This document shows positions 1 to 20,448 of a stretch of DNA of 64,000 nt, in pieces. Source of the stretch: Otis tarda (taxonomy: Eukaryota; Chordata; Aves; Otidiformes; Otididae); assembly GCA_026413225.1 (NCBI GenBank), contig CM048552.1, positions 145,155,053 through 145,219,052 of the forward strand. The letters are read 5' to 3'. The stretch's first letter is position 1, and the number at the start of each line of letters is the position of its first letter. The notes under the pieces are model-generated. The model was not told where the DNA came from and made no database searches. It was given only the letters and a program-made list of their open reading frames with translations. A program made the translations under genes and the position numbers.

Positions 1-3000
1 AATTCATTATGTGCATCTTCTCACTTTTTTGGACTTCATTAAAAACAATGTAAGCACTGGTAAGTGATTTATTTTTTTTAATACTCACTGTAGGATTTTT
101 TTTGTTGTTTTACTGAGAATTGGAAGCAATACCTTTAAATACCTTTGAAGCAATAACTTGTTTAAAGCTGCTTATTGAGGGAATCATAGTTCGCGCTGGA
201 ACATATACCTCTAAGCAAAAATTTTAGTTATGCATTTATTATTCTATTTCTTTGCATATATGAAACTTGCATCAGAAACTTATTTTGCTTTCTTTGTATT
301 ATACACTTATTGTGTACCTATTTGCCTGTATGTTAGTCTGAAAAGTCACTGGGGGGGTGGGGTTGCAAATGTTAAAGTGCTGATCCTGACTTTTATTAAG
401 GAACCCTTACATTTGGGAGTTGGTAGCTGAGTTTGCAGTTCTTGAAAGCAGTTAACATGCTTTTTTGTGTTTAACAGATTTCTTTTGAGATGTTAACTGT
501 ATTCTTGCTGAGTCAAATTACGTGAATGTGGTAGTGATCAAAGGAAGTTTGTCCTTAAATCCCCTCTTCTGCCTTTTCATTCTCCAACAGCTATTTCTTT
601 CATCCCCTTCCTCTTGAGTTTCCTTTTTTTTTTCTTTTTTACACAGATTGTATGTGGATTTATTCTCAAGTATCAGTGATTTAAAGTAATTTAAAGGATG
701 TAAGTTATGACAGGAGTTCTGCAAGTGATTCCTTTAGCAGAGTCTGGCTCATCACTTGCTCGCAAATTAGAAACTCACTTTGATGAACTTCACATGAAAG
801 TAGATGACTGGCAGGCAGCAAGCCTGTCCTGCTTGTAATTGACTCTACTAAATATATTGATGAGTGAGAACTTGTGACAACTGAAGCCAGAAGGTAGATT
901 CTTTCATAGTATAATAGCAACAAGGTACTCCAGGTTTAAGGTTCTCTTCGACTAAGTTGATGTTTATGTGTGTTCGTTGTGCTCAGTTGAAAATCTCAGC
1001 ACTAGTGTGTTCTGGTTGTATGCAGAATATGTGTGACTATGGTGATGTCTGCATGAACAGTAAAGTACAGCTTGAGAGGATGCTGCTTAGCCACTTAAGT
1101 ATTACTTCACATGCAGTTTTGTAGAAAATGTAGTGACTGACTTATGTCATGGTGTGTTGCTGGTGCTTTCAGACTTAAATTAGTTGTGTTCATGTCATTT
1201 TTGCCTTGTAGCATGGAAAGTATTCCTGCCACTGCCTTGAAGAGTTATGTTACATCAGTACAACTTGAGGGATCTTTTGATAATTTTAACTGAATAGAGA
1301 TTATTTCAATTAGTGTCAGTTTTAAGCAGGAAACCAAACTCTGGTGGTGTATTAGGCTTTTAAGTATTGTCATAGTTCTGTCATCCAGTGGAAGATTCCT
1401 GTCTCAGGAAAGCACAATGTTGTGCTGTAAGCAAAGTAAATCATACAGTCTCTTATGCTGTGGCACAATTGTCGTGTTTCAGCCAGCAAAATATAGATAT
1501 TCTTCATAAAGTCATGTCTCAGCTTTCAGCTTTTCGATTCATACGCGGTTTTTGATGCTGCTGCTGCTGCTGCTTCAGATATGCTACACGTATTTTCTGG
1601 GAAGTCCCTGGAAAATGTGATGGTGACTTCATCTGCTTGGCCAGTCAAACCATCATGACAGAAAATATATTAGCTTCTAAAACTTTGGGAATTCACACAC
1701 ACACAGATTGGGTTTGTCTAGCAGCATCTGTGTTGGCACAATTGGAGTAGCTCTGATTATTAAAAAAAAAAACCAAACAACTTTAAACTGAAGTTCGTAA
1801 TTCCTTGCTATAGAAGTGCTATGGCAATTCTGCTAAAATTCAGTGCCTCTCTGCTGTCGTGACTAATGCTGTGCTTTCCATTGAGTTCCAGTTTTCTTGT
1901 GGAGAGTCAGTGTTGAGAGGCATGGATGTTCAAAGGAGCAGCTAAATTCACAACCTTCAGTTGAGCAGCTTAGCAACATTGTCCTGGTTATAGAAACTAC
2001 TTCAAGGAACATTAGGTTTTGACTCAAAATACTGGCTTTTTGGTAATCCTTTCTTTGAATCCCTCGCAGACATCAGTGCAGCGTTCCGATCTGCCCAGCC
2101 AGTATTGCTCTGCTAAGAATGTCTCCTTCCCCTTTTTTAGTACTGCTTCTCTTTTACATCAGTCATTGCAGCATAGTTCTCAGCCAAAAAATCATTTTGA
2201 AATAGTGATTACATTGCTGTATATGTATAAATATAAGCACTGTCCTTAATGTAAGTGTATTTCTATGCCACGAGAGCCTTTACACTATGACAAAGGGTTA
2301 CTGTTCCAAAAGAAATGCTGAGGCAATACTTGCTTTCTCAGAACTCATCAAAATTCATAAAACTTGTAAAATAGTAAATTACTTGTGGTAAATATTATAA
2401 AGCCAGCAAAGTAATGACTGTGGAGAAAAAAAAACAACGAAGTATTATTAGTACCAGTTGTAAGTGGAAGGGATTCAAATAGGAGAACTTCTGTCTCTCC
2501 AGCTTGAATGTGTAACCTGTACTTGCCGTCTTAAAATAAATGCTGCTACTTTGTTTTTAAGAACAGTTGTATTTGGAACATGGCTTAAGCTCTGTTGTCC
2601 TCCTATTCAGGAAAAAAAACGGTATTTGCACGTCTCTAAGATGCATAATTTTAAGATGTACAGGAAAGGCAAGATGCAAAGCTACACTGTTATGGGAAGC
2701 CTATGATGAGAATACCAATAGGGACGGAACTGCAACGTGTTTTTGTTGCAGAGGTATTGTTGATAAAATGTAGTGAATTTCAAAAATAAATGTTATTTGG
2801 TCTCCTTAGAGGCAAAAATAGTTCATTGCAAATTCTGTGCAGTAGAATACCAAATAGACAAACTGCTTTAGGTAGTACATAACTAGTTTTTCCACATAAT
2901 CTTGTAATTTAATATACATCTCAATCTGCTAATCTGAATTCACTTGCTTTTACTCTTGGGGTCTTCATGGCTTTTCTCCATTTTTTAACTGGGCTTTATA

Positions 3001-4271
3001 TGCTATGGAGTTACGCTCTGCCTCTTCCTGATACTACTTTTCAATACCAGTGCAGTTCTTTCCCCACATACTTCTTTTGCTTGAGGAGCTTCAGAGTCTT
3101 CAAATTTGTTACGGGGTAACCACCTTAGCTCTGTCACCCGTCTGCCCCTGCTGTGTTCGGCATCCAACATCACTGGCTGACCTGGTGGTTACCAGGAGAA
3201 AGTATCTTACTGGTGGTGGTGTTTTATGAGTTGATGGTGTCATTATTGCTGCCTTTATCCTCTCTCTTCTGTTCCTGTTTTCCTGTACGCTTCTATAGTA
3301 AAACTCTGGGACATAAATGATGTGTTGGCATGTATGTGTGGATAAGATAGGGTAGTGAAATAAAAATAAATGGTTCGGCACGTTAAGGACACCTGCAGTT
3401 TGTGCTAGCTCAGATTAGAAGCTGATTTTGCCAGTGATATGTGGTCTTGGCAGAGGAATGTACAGGTCCATCTATACCTTCCTTTCTGCTGTTTTCTTTG
3501 TCATGTAGGTGTGTTTAATGTAATCATGTTGCACAAGTTTAACCAATGTATTTAGGCTTTTAAGCAGCATATTTTTTATTAGTTGCAAAACATTCTTGCA
3601 TAACTTTTGATTTACGGAAAGTATACATTTTTGTGGGAAGAAAGTGAAAGACCTGTAGTAGCCTTCGTTAGGGTCAAAAGGAAAGGAGATCGACTTGGCT
3701 GTAATATTAGTGTCCTTTTATTTCTGGTTTGTTAGTTTGGGTTTTTTTTTTCCCCAGCCCTTGTTTGTGAGATGCAACTACTAGTCAAAGGCTTGTCTTC
3801 TACTGTAAATTATCACACAAAGGTTCTGAAAACATATCTGTGTAATCCCTTCACAAAACCATTTGTTGTCAAACATGTAGATCAGATTGCAGTCTCTTTT
3901 CATTGTCAAATGAATTTAATTATCCCAGTAATACATCTTGTTTTCTTAGTGTTTTCTATGAATTTTGTTCAACATAATGCTAACTTATTTTAATTAAGTG
4001 CTTAAAAGAATAGAAATTGAGAAGGCTAACAGACTTAATTGGCTAACAGATCAAATCTGTGGTAAGTTTCTTGCTGTGTTAGTCTCCAAATTCTGTTACA
4101 TGCTTAGAGTGATTTAGTATTACTATTGGTTTCTGATGTTTTGCTGTTGTGATTTATACTTGCTTTCTTCTTAGGCTTGGAGGGTAGTTTTGATTTCATT
4201 GTTTTATATTCAATTGATTCTTCTAGTAAACAGATTTACTAATAAAATACTTCTGTCTGTTCGCTCAATAG
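1..4271 (+). other. UBE3A: UBE3A intron (partial, continues off left edge)
   Basis: AT-rich sequence before the first UBE3A exon in the window. I found no further UBE3A exon: the residues that precede the Leu-Glu-Met-Ile start of the next exon in the known protein are not encoded here, so that exon must lie upstream. Contents are a six-unit CTG run at 1556-1573, a short CA run near 1696 and poly-T tracts. Open frames here are short and unlike known proteins. Confidence 0.8.
1556..1573. repeat. CTG trinucleotide repeat, 6 units
   Basis: Six uninterrupted TGC/CTG units lie inside the UBE3A intron. The run is short and looks like an ordinary microsatellite. Confidence 0.9.
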
Positions 4272-12793
<8,522 letters not shown>

Positions 12794-13318
12794 TAAATAT
12801 AACAAAAGGGATTAAAGGAATGATGGTGATGATGTCCCTGTCCAAAAAGGCCATAAGATAGTGAGCTACAGTAGTCACCTGTGTTTGTGCCTCCCTTCTT
12901 TACTGGGGACATTGGGCTGGAACAGCAGATTTCAGCTGCTTATATGAACAAAATCTTTATTTTTTTCTTTTAGCGTGAAAGTGTTACATATTCTTTCACT
13001 TGTATGTACAGAGAGGTTTTCCTGAATATTTATTTTAAGGGTTAAATCACTTTTGCTTGTGTTTATTACTGCTTGAAGTTGAGCCTTTTTGAGTATTTAC
13101 AAGAAAACAAACTGTACTCTCCCAAGGAAAATATTGCCATCATTTGTAGACCATGTAACCTTCAAGTATGTGCTATATTTTTGTCCCTGTATCTAATCAA
13201 ATCAAGAACTGTACTTTTTGAAGAGTTTGCTTTTGAAACTTGAAGTCTTGGAAAACAGTGTGATGCAATTACTGCTGTTCTAGCCCCCAAAGAGTTTCTG
13301 TGCAAAATCTTAAGAATC

Positions 13319-13324
13319 AATAAA
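13319..13324 (+). terminator. UBE3A: Candidate poly(A) signal, proximal
   Basis: First well-formed AATAAA more than 500 bp after the stop codon, in context TCAATAAAGATG. A proximal UBE3A cleavage site is plausible. Confidence 0.5.
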
Positions 13325-14292
13325 GATGGAAGGGAGAACTTGGAATGTTAAATTGCAGCCTTGAGAACTTTACTTTAGTCACAGCACAACAATTAAAATT
13401 CATTTCACTATATGTTGTCTTCACATGTCTTGTAAGAAATTGTGTTTTTAATTAGGAAACATTTCTTAGCATATGAAAGGGTAGAAATTTTAGTTACTTT
13501 TTAAAAAAAGTTTACTGGGGAAAGTGCATTTTCAACTGAACAGCTTTAGAGTAGGGAGTGAAGTGTTTGGAAAAAAGATAGGAAGTTTTTGCTATATTAT
13601 AAACAAAGCATGTGGAAGTGCACTTAAAATGAAGTTTTCTTCTTAATTGCCTATTATGTTGACATTTTAAATAGACAATCCAAAGTCTTCCCTACATGTT
13701 ATGTCATCACCATTTATTTAATGAATCGTTGTTCCTACTTATCAAGGCACATGATCAGTGTTGCAACATAATCTAAAGGGATGGCTACTGTATTTTAATC
13801 TCATCTAACAATAAGCAAAATTGAACAATATTAAGCGTAAGGCCTACTTCATGTTGTACACTTCCAACCGTTAAATAAACTGTTAGAAAGTAAGTACTAA
13901 GGTTATGTTCATCTACTACATAAAGTATTCAGTAGGTTTTTAATTTAACTCTACAAATCATATCAGAAATAAATCCTTTACCTTTCGTAGTCTGTGTTTA
14001 ATGTTAATTTCTCCTGTTGCAATAGATGATGAAGGGATGACGAGTTTTTTACGTGAAGACGTAACTGGCATATCTCTCTCATAATACAAGCTGCGGCAGA
14101 TGTGCAGAGCTGAGCTTGTGCCTTGACAATTGCTCTAACTGACTACTACCGACCAAACCCATGACTGTGTGGAATTGGCATGAAAAGGCGTAGTTTTGAA
14201 ATCATTGGAGAAAGAAAAGATGTCTTTCAGGACTATTTTAATAAATTCTTTCTAGTAAGAGAAACAGACAATGTTATGTACCTATGATGCTG

Positions 14293-14298
14293 AATAAA
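14293..14298 (+). terminator. UBE3A: Candidate poly(A) signal, distal
   Basis: AATAAA in context TGAATAAAACGG with T-rich sequence about 10 nt downstream. It is the last of a cluster and a plausible distal cleavage signal. Confidence 0.45.
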
Positions 14299-17200
14299 AC
14301 GGTGACCTTTTTTCACTACGGTTCAGTGAAAAAGAACACAAGTGACTTCCTTCCTTTGATAAATTGGATATTAAATAATTTGATTAGAAAACGTTGTAAT
14401 ACAGCATAATTTGAGGGTTACAGGTATGTAAAACTCTCTAGAAGTGGACTGTAGTGATCTGTGGTTTAGTGATGTTCCCCCCTGAAATCCAAGCCGATGC
14501 AAGGCGGCCTGGTTGCGGGACTGAAACTTGCTGGGGAGGGAGAGGTGCTGGCTGTCTTCTGGTCTGGGATCTTGAGGTAGCACTTCAGGCACACCTTCTT
14601 GAATGTTCACCTCACTGCATGTCCTTGAAGAGGAAAGCACAAGATACCCTACCTCTGAGTAGGGCGGTTGGCAACAGTGCTTGCTAATTCCTTCCTTCAG
14701 GTTTGGGGCATCTTTTACTGTAGGTGGTGAGAACGAGATTTGCCGAGTGCCTTGAGGTGTTTTGTCACAGGTTTGAACCACATGATGATATTGCTATGTG
14801 GTGTGCACTGCATCGGCAGTCTGATACTGTCAAGCTGTGTATCTATGGCTTGGTTTATTCCAGTGCAGCTATGAGCGGTGGCTATGCCCAGCTGGCAAGT
14901 GTGTAAGATTCATGCTGGGTTTTTTAATGTAGTTCCAAAGACTGAGCAGACCACATAATTTGATAGCAATACAAAGTTCTGTCATTGTAAATACACTTTT
15001 TCTGTCTTCCTTTAGTGTTAAGATTAAAATAATACATAGTTGTATTGGCCTTTAAAAGCATAAATAGTTTTTCAAGGAATCATGTTCAGGTAAGATAGAA
15101 GTACTTTATATTTGCAGATTTCCCATTTAAATATATGCCGCCTCTTCTAAACTGCCACTGTATTGAAACCTTTTCTCCTTAGTGGTGTTATAAATGTGCT
15201 AATTGTCCAGCAGCAGCAGTTGATAAGGTTTAAAACAAATCTTGTAGTCTTGTAGCTGCAGGCTGCTCTCCTGCCTGATGGAAGTTCCAGTCTTCTGTTG
15301 CTTGAAAGGTTTGTCAAAGTGGGGAAAATGCTGTTTAAGTTTTGTTTTGTTTTGGGGGGTTTTTTGGTTGTTTTTCTGGGCTTCAGGCACGTGCAGAATG
15401 TTTTTCACCCTCACTTAGCCTTTCAGCAGTGTTCAATGAATTTTGGGTCTACAAAACTTGCCTCGGAAACTCGGGTGTACTTACGTGTCACTCAAATACC
15501 TCTCGCGTGAGACAGAAGACTCGACTTCCAAGCTAGCAGTCTGATGCCAGGATGCTGGTGCTGTCCCCTCAGAGTGTCCTTAATACGTTAACAAGAAAAT
15601 ATTTTGGGTATCTCGGCATTGTCTCATTTGACAAGTGACAAATGCCTCTGTGCATTTCCTTCTGCACCCTAATAGACTGCCAAGATGCTTCCAACCTTGG
15701 TGCGAAGGGGACGTCGGGATTTTATCTGTATTTTATAGTAGCATATACTGCGAAAAGGATAATAGTGCAAGATACACTGAAAAGAATCATCTTAAGTACT
15801 AAACAAATAACAGACTTTTTTCAAATTCCATTAGGAGTGAAGGAAGAGTTTTGTTTAGCTCTAAAGCCTATGTTAGCACGTAACTGCACGAACAGAGCAT
15901 CACCTTTTAAGAGATGAAGGCTTTTGGGTTTTGCTAAAAAGATTTCAGGAACAGTCATCGGGAGTGAGCGCAGTTCAGTTAACTGAGGAGTAGTTTTGTG
16001 AGCTTCTGACTGGGCTTGTGTTCCGCTCTGCAGGCGTTAGCCTGAGATGGGACTGTGAAGCCAGGGAGACCCTCTTCCAGCCCTGTCCTCTGAGGAGAGC
16101 TGATGCTGGGATGGGCTGGGGGTGAGCCTGGGGCTCCAAGCAGCTGTGTTACATCAGTCAATCCATGCCTCTCATCCAACTGTGATCTTCACTGCTGAAG
16201 CAGGAGCCTCGTGACACATGCCATACCACACAGGTGTGATGTACCTGATGGGCTGAGCCTCCAGGTAGCCCATAGGGTGGGCTACCTGCACGCTTGCCAA
16301 GGTTTCTGCTTTGTGGAGTGGGACACAGGTTTCCATGCTGATGATGTTCAGCAGGAAGACAACCCCTCCCACCGTCAGCCTTAAGGTGTTTCCCTGGCAC
16401 TGTTGTAGCCCATTGCCTCCAGGTACATTTTCTTAGTCTTACCAGGGGATGAAAAAATTTCCTGGTTGTCTCAAGTATTTTAAGGCTGAAGATACTTCGG
16501 TTGGGCTGAATGTTTGAGCTGTGCCTTACTGTGCAGAAAACCTGCAGCGTTTCAGCATGCAAGATGGAGCAGGAACTTCTTCCAAGTTTAGCTATGCAAA
16601 ATCAAGCCTTTCCTGGTAACAGTTTAGTTTATTATGGTTCGTCTCAGAATCACAAGGGTTGGTGATAAGTCACCTACAATTCCCATTTGTACGTGTACAC
16701 AATTAAACTTTCAGAATTATTGAAGTGATTGAAGTTGTCACCAAATTCGTAAGACCGTCAAGGACTTGAAATTAATTTTATTAAGAAATTCAGTTTTATA
16801 CTGTGTTGTAGAAGGGATGCTGTTTTGGAAATAGAGTTGATACTGACATTTGCCTTCAGACAGGTCACTTCTTACCCAGATTAATTCCTTTGGAAAACCT
16901 ATGAAATAATGGCCCATATTTTTCTCCAGTGCTTCATCTGAAGATGTCTTCAGCTGTTGATTTTTATTATTTTTCATTTAACAAAATTGAAAAGTGTCTG
17001 GCTGCTGGATTTCTCTAAACAGCAATTTTTAGAAGTTTTTTTTTTGCTAGGTGACGTTGGCTGTATGCTGCACAGCTGTAAGGTTTCTGTCTTCATAGCT
17101 TTGCTGTCATTAAATCACCAAATGAGGGGCTGGCCTGTGATCGAAGGGCTTTCCTGCCACTGACATTGCATCCTGATGAACCTCCTTGTCACTGAATGCG

Positions 17201-18670
17201 GGAATCTCCTTCCTCCCGTTGTCCCAGGAGTTTCCAGTGCATCTTTGTTTGAGTTTCTGGTAAGTGGCATCATGGCCGAGCCTGAAGCAGTGCAACTGCA
17301 GACCAGGTGGACCAGGAACTGCCCAGCGTGTTGAAAGCCAATGTGATAGAATCCACGGGGAGCAGAAAAAGCAACTCTTTCCGTGATGCATCTGTGGATT
17401 GTGCCTCCTGCAAGCTTTGCTCTCTGAAGAGCAGAAAGTGGCGTATAATAGGTTTTGCTTTGGGATCTCACATTCTCCTTGACCAGAAGGAGGGAACTTC
17501 ACAGATGGAAGATTACAAGTAGAAAAAGGCTTGTGACCTTAGAAAGCCACAATCAATCTTATGTAGTGTTGCTTTCACTTGGATGCAAATTCCCATTTCT
17601 CTGAAAGCTGCAGTAATGAAACATCCGTCCTGATTTTGCAATGGCTGGTTTACGGGATGGACTGGAGAAGTCACTTGCCTTGGCTGATGGGGGCAGCAAA
17701 TGAAAGGGTGAGATGGGAGAGGAAGAAAGGAAGGGATGGGTTGGCAGGAAAAAGTAACTGGGTGGGAAGAGAAGCAGTTGAAAAATAGATTTTGATTGAA
17801 AAAGGGAGGATGAAGGAAGTGGAGGGGTGTGTTGGGTTTTTTAACTGCAAGGAGGGTTGTAAAGGATATTGGGAAGATAAGGGATGCTAGGAAGGTGGTT
17901 TTAGTTACAGATGTGCTGCTTTGCAATACACAAGTGTGGTTTTGTTCTGTTCTGCAGTATTTGTAGGATACAGCCAGAGCGCAGGCCTGATAAATAATTG
18001 AAGTCTACCTACTGCGCTTGTGTTTATGGATGCTTAATGTATATCCTTCAGCATTTCTGTGCAGGGAAATGTCTAAGAGACAGGGGCATCAGAGACAAAA
18101 GTAGAGGGCAGGAATCATTATTCTATTTTAGGGTGATAAAATGGCATGTAGGAACTGCTACATTATCTTCCTGGGTAGATTTGTGCATAGTTTTGAGATT
18201 TAAAAATGAAACCAGAGCTGACTCTGAAAGTCAGCCAGTGATCACTTCTACGTTTGGAAGGACACGTAGTGCAGCTGAACTATGAACCACTACGCGTGCA
18301 GGGATGCTGCTGCTCGTACCGGCTTGGTTGACAACCAGTACTGAGCAAAGTCTGGTGAAGATGAAAACTGCAGCAGCTTGAAGATTTTTTTGACTGAACT
18401 GTTGTCATGTGCAAAGCTGATGTGAAGCCTTTCTTCTTAATGTCACCAAAAGCTCTGGGGTGTGTTTCTGCTGTGCCAATGTGTTCACCTACAGAGAAAA
18501 TCCCTTAAATCTGTCTTCCCACTGCATTTTTTGCTTCCAGATCTGCATAGTGCAGCAGTTTAAGCAATGATGCTCACAAGTAACTGTCTATAAAATGGCA
18601 ACTTGAACATTTCTCTTTGGAGTTTTGAGCTGCCATACGTTGCATGCTGCTGCATTTGATGTAGTTATTT

Positions 18671-18912
18671 AAAATAGAGGGAGGTAGATTCAGATTAGAT
18701 ATTAGGAAAAAAAATTCTTACAATGAGGGTTATAGAGCACTGGAACAGGTTGCCCAGAGAGGTGGTGGAAGCCCCATCCCTGGAAACATTCAAGGCCAGG
18801 TTGGACAGGGCTCTGAGCAACCTGATCTGGTCGGAGATGTCCCTGCTCCTTGCAGGGGGGTTGGACTAGATGGCCTTTGAAGGTGCCTTCCAACCCAAAC
18901 CATTCTATGATT
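18671..18912 (+). mobile_element. CR1 LINE 3' end
   Basis: Sense-oriented 3' end of a CR1 element. It covers the last codons of the reverse-transcriptase ORF (sequence for Leu-Pro-Arg-Glu-Val-Val-Glu-Ala-Pro-Ser) and the CR1 3' UTR with 'ttgcaggggggttggactag', ending in the CATTCTATGATTT tail. The copy is 5' truncated, as most CR1 copies are. Confidence 0.93.
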
Positions 18913-20432
18913 TCCTATTGCAAGCACTTGGAGTTTGAGCAGCAAGGGGTAAAGATCAGGTAAGCTAATACAATAGATTAAAGGGGTTTTAATATTTCCT
19001 AATATAATTGATTTTAATAAAAAATGTGAAAATCAGCACTAAAATCTTTCCAAGATTAAAGCATATTTTCAAAAGAAGAATCTCTCATGCTATATACACT
19101 GATATTTTTTTTTCCAATTAATTTTTTAAATTGTCATCTGTGCATGAAGAATCCTATGAACTTTGTAGCAAGTCACCTCAAATAAAGCAGATGACATTTT
19201 GGCCTCACCAACATGGACACTTCCTTTTCAAAATACAACAGATGCTCCTGAAGAAGTCTGTGATAAGGGTTGCTCTTAGGCCATTTTTTTTTTAACCTTG
19301 AATCGCTTTGGGGAAGGTCTCATTCCCAAAGTAAAATCCCCAAGTGGATGTCCTTTCTAACAAAATTCCTGTCTGGCTGCTTTGGAGTAGAGCTGCAGGT
19401 CACTGTGTCTTGTCTGTAACAGCCTCTTTTCCCCTGAGGGGGCAAGCTGAGCCTCTTGGGCTCACCCAGGATGGGTCTGTTGCCCCTGCTCTCGGCTGCA
19501 GTTTTCAGCTGCCACCGGCTGCCCCAAGGTGCTGCATGGCTCTTTCCTCGCTCATCTTCTTCCTCATCATGTTCATCCTCCTTCAGCTGCTAGCGCTTGT
19601 GGCTGGTGCAGTTAGGTTATGGCAGGTGAAAACTTCAAAGCTGTCAACCTTGAAACCCTGAATTGAAAGCGTTATGCTTGAGGCAGCTCCTCCGTCAATC
19701 TACCTGGTAGCCAGGAGCCTCGCCTGTATTGCTAGCGCTCTGGTCTGAACCACGCACAGAGAAGCCTGGCTGTGGCTGAGAGGATAACTGGGCTGTGTTT
19801 GGAAAGGTATGAGGTGCTTTCCTAGAAAAGCAGCTTGTTGTTGCTAGACATAAGCTTTTTTTCCAGCTTTCATGCAAGTGCAGTCAGCGGCAGCTGTGTT
19901 ATTGCAAGGAGATGAGGCATTGGGTTTTCAGTAGTCAGGATCCATTAAAAAAATCCACTTCTGGATCATTTCCTTCACCGCCGAGTGCCCAAAGTCCCTG
20001 CTGTAAGAGAGGCTTCTTTGTGCTGAGCCTTGGATGAGTACCAGTGAACAAGCAGCCCCGAGGATTTGCTTTAAAGAACTTAAATCTGCAAATAATTTGA
20101 AAATAGAGGGAATCCCATTGAAGTTTATTGGATGAATTATCTGCACTGTTCTGCAAGTAAAATACTTGCACTTCAGTGAGGAACTGGCAATTGGCTCTCC
20201 TAAAAAGTGTAGATATCGCAGCATGGTCTGTTTGATTCATCAGCACTGGAGGGAAGCGTGTGGCAGAAAAAAAAAATCCTTTTGTGCTTCTCTGTCTCCT
20301 TCCCTGGAAAGGCAGGCAGTGCCTGCTCATTCTTGCTGTGCTACCCACCAGGAGAGGCTGCTCAGGTGTGGTGACTGCTGTGAGCTGGCTCTCCTTCCAG
20401 GGAAATAACTGTCAACACAAAAACAGCATAGA

Positions 20433-20448
20433 TTTTTTTTTTTTTTTT
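20433..20448. repeat. Poly-T tract (16)
   Basis: A 16-base T run. No flanking retrotransposon sequence was recognised. Confidence 0.8.

Larger units (their letters stand above)
12794..14300 (+). other. UBE3A: UBE3A 3' UTR (end approximate)
   Basis: AT-rich sequence directly after the stop codon with candidate poly(A) signals AATAAA at 13319-13324, 13874-13879, 13968-13973, 14240-14245 and 14293-14298. This spacing suggests alternative 3' ends, as known for UBE3A in other vertebrates. The true end cannot be fixed from sequence alone. Confidence 0.65.

Noticed and set aside
14371-14781. 136-codon minus-strand frame just beyond the UBE3A 3' UTR
   Set aside because: Composition is unlike a conserved protein, frames overlap on the other strand, and no splice sites or family motifs were seen.
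16158-17502. Several overlapping minus-strand frames (16158-16562, 17110-17502) considered as a pseudogene
   Set aside because: I could not connect the peptides to one another or to any family. Two frames of the same strand are equally open at 17.1-17.5 kb, which argues for chance.
19344-19661. 105-codon plus-strand frame with a hydrophobic C-terminal segment
   Set aside because: No known match, no promoter or conserved start context, and it lies in GC-richer intergenic DNA where overlapping frames are common. One hydrophobic run is not enough evidence.
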